Shown here piece after piece: positions 5,552 to 5,608 of a stretch of 5,608 nt of DNA (its first letter is position 1; each line of letters begins with the position of its first letter). Source of the DNA: an uncultured bacterium. Lineage in GTDB: Bacteria; Cyanobacteriota; Vampirovibrionia; Gastranaerophilales; Gastranaerophilaceae. Below the pieces are notes generated by a model that searched no databases, had not been told where the DNA came from, and saw nothing but the letters and a program-made list of their open reading frames with translations. The DNA lies in the NCBI GenBank assembly GCA_948742005.1, contig CAPYQR010000094.1:1-5608 (forward strand), read 5' to 3'. A program made the translations under genes and the position numbers.

Positions 5552-5608
5552 AAATAGTTTAAATTGTTGATTATTAAAAATAAAGAAATCAAAAATTATG
5601 AAAATTTA

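Noticed and set aside
5541..5555. Perfect 7-base dyad (ATTTTAT/ATAAAAT) overlapping the -10 of the DUF2157 operon
   Set aside because: It is made only of A and T in a very A/T-rich stretch, so it is expected by chance, and it does not resemble the lexA operator.
5598..5608. ATG on the plus strand at the right edge, possible start of a divergent gene
   Set aside because: Only three codons are visible and no clear ribosome site precedes it, so a gene cannot be supported from this window.

Overview
The window is AT-rich bacterial DNA with tight gene packing (gaps of 0-55 bases, no intergenic stretch over 100 bases). It divides into a plus-strand block (1-1969) and a convergent minus-strand block (2025-5510). 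Codon use is strongly A/T-biased except in the first ~250 bases, which are visibly richer in G+C. The gene families, a LexA/UmuC pair with an operator resembling the cyanobacterial type, and the low G+C would fit a non-photosynthetic relative of Cyanobacteria (Melainabacteria/Gastranaerophilales type). That assignment is an inference from family resemblance, and a low-G+C Firmicute-like source cannot be excluded.

Plus-strand block: the 3' end of the RNase Y gene (rny), then ymdB (metallophosphoesterase/cyclic nucleotide phosphodiesterase), then a PHP-domain phosphoesterase of the YciV/RNase AM type. The last two overlap in an ATGA stop/start. All three products belong to families that act on RNA or on small nucleotide products, so this looks like an RNA-turnover operon. 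The rny fragment carries a probable one-base frameshift close to the left edge of the window.

Minus-strand block, in transcription order from the right: a polytopic DUF2157-type membrane protein, a small membrane-anchored GDYXXLXY protein, then a LexA-type self-cleaving repressor (HTH plus S24 peptidase) and a UmuC-type Y-family DNA polymerase. The first two form a known pair of unknown function. The last two are coupled through TAATG. The 45-base gap before lexA holds a clear sigma-70-like promoter (TTGACT, 17-base spacer, CATAAT) whose spacer and -10 are covered by a 20-base imperfect palindrome that is the likely LexA operator. The promoter sits so close to the lexA ATG that the mRNA is predicted to be leaderless or nearly so.

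Together the lexA-umuC pair looks like a self-regulated, damage-inducible mutagenesis cassette in which one protein, with an intact HTH and an intact UmuD-like cleavage/catalytic half, may do the jobs of both LexA and UmuD. No RNA genes, CRISPR arrays or insertion sequences were seen.
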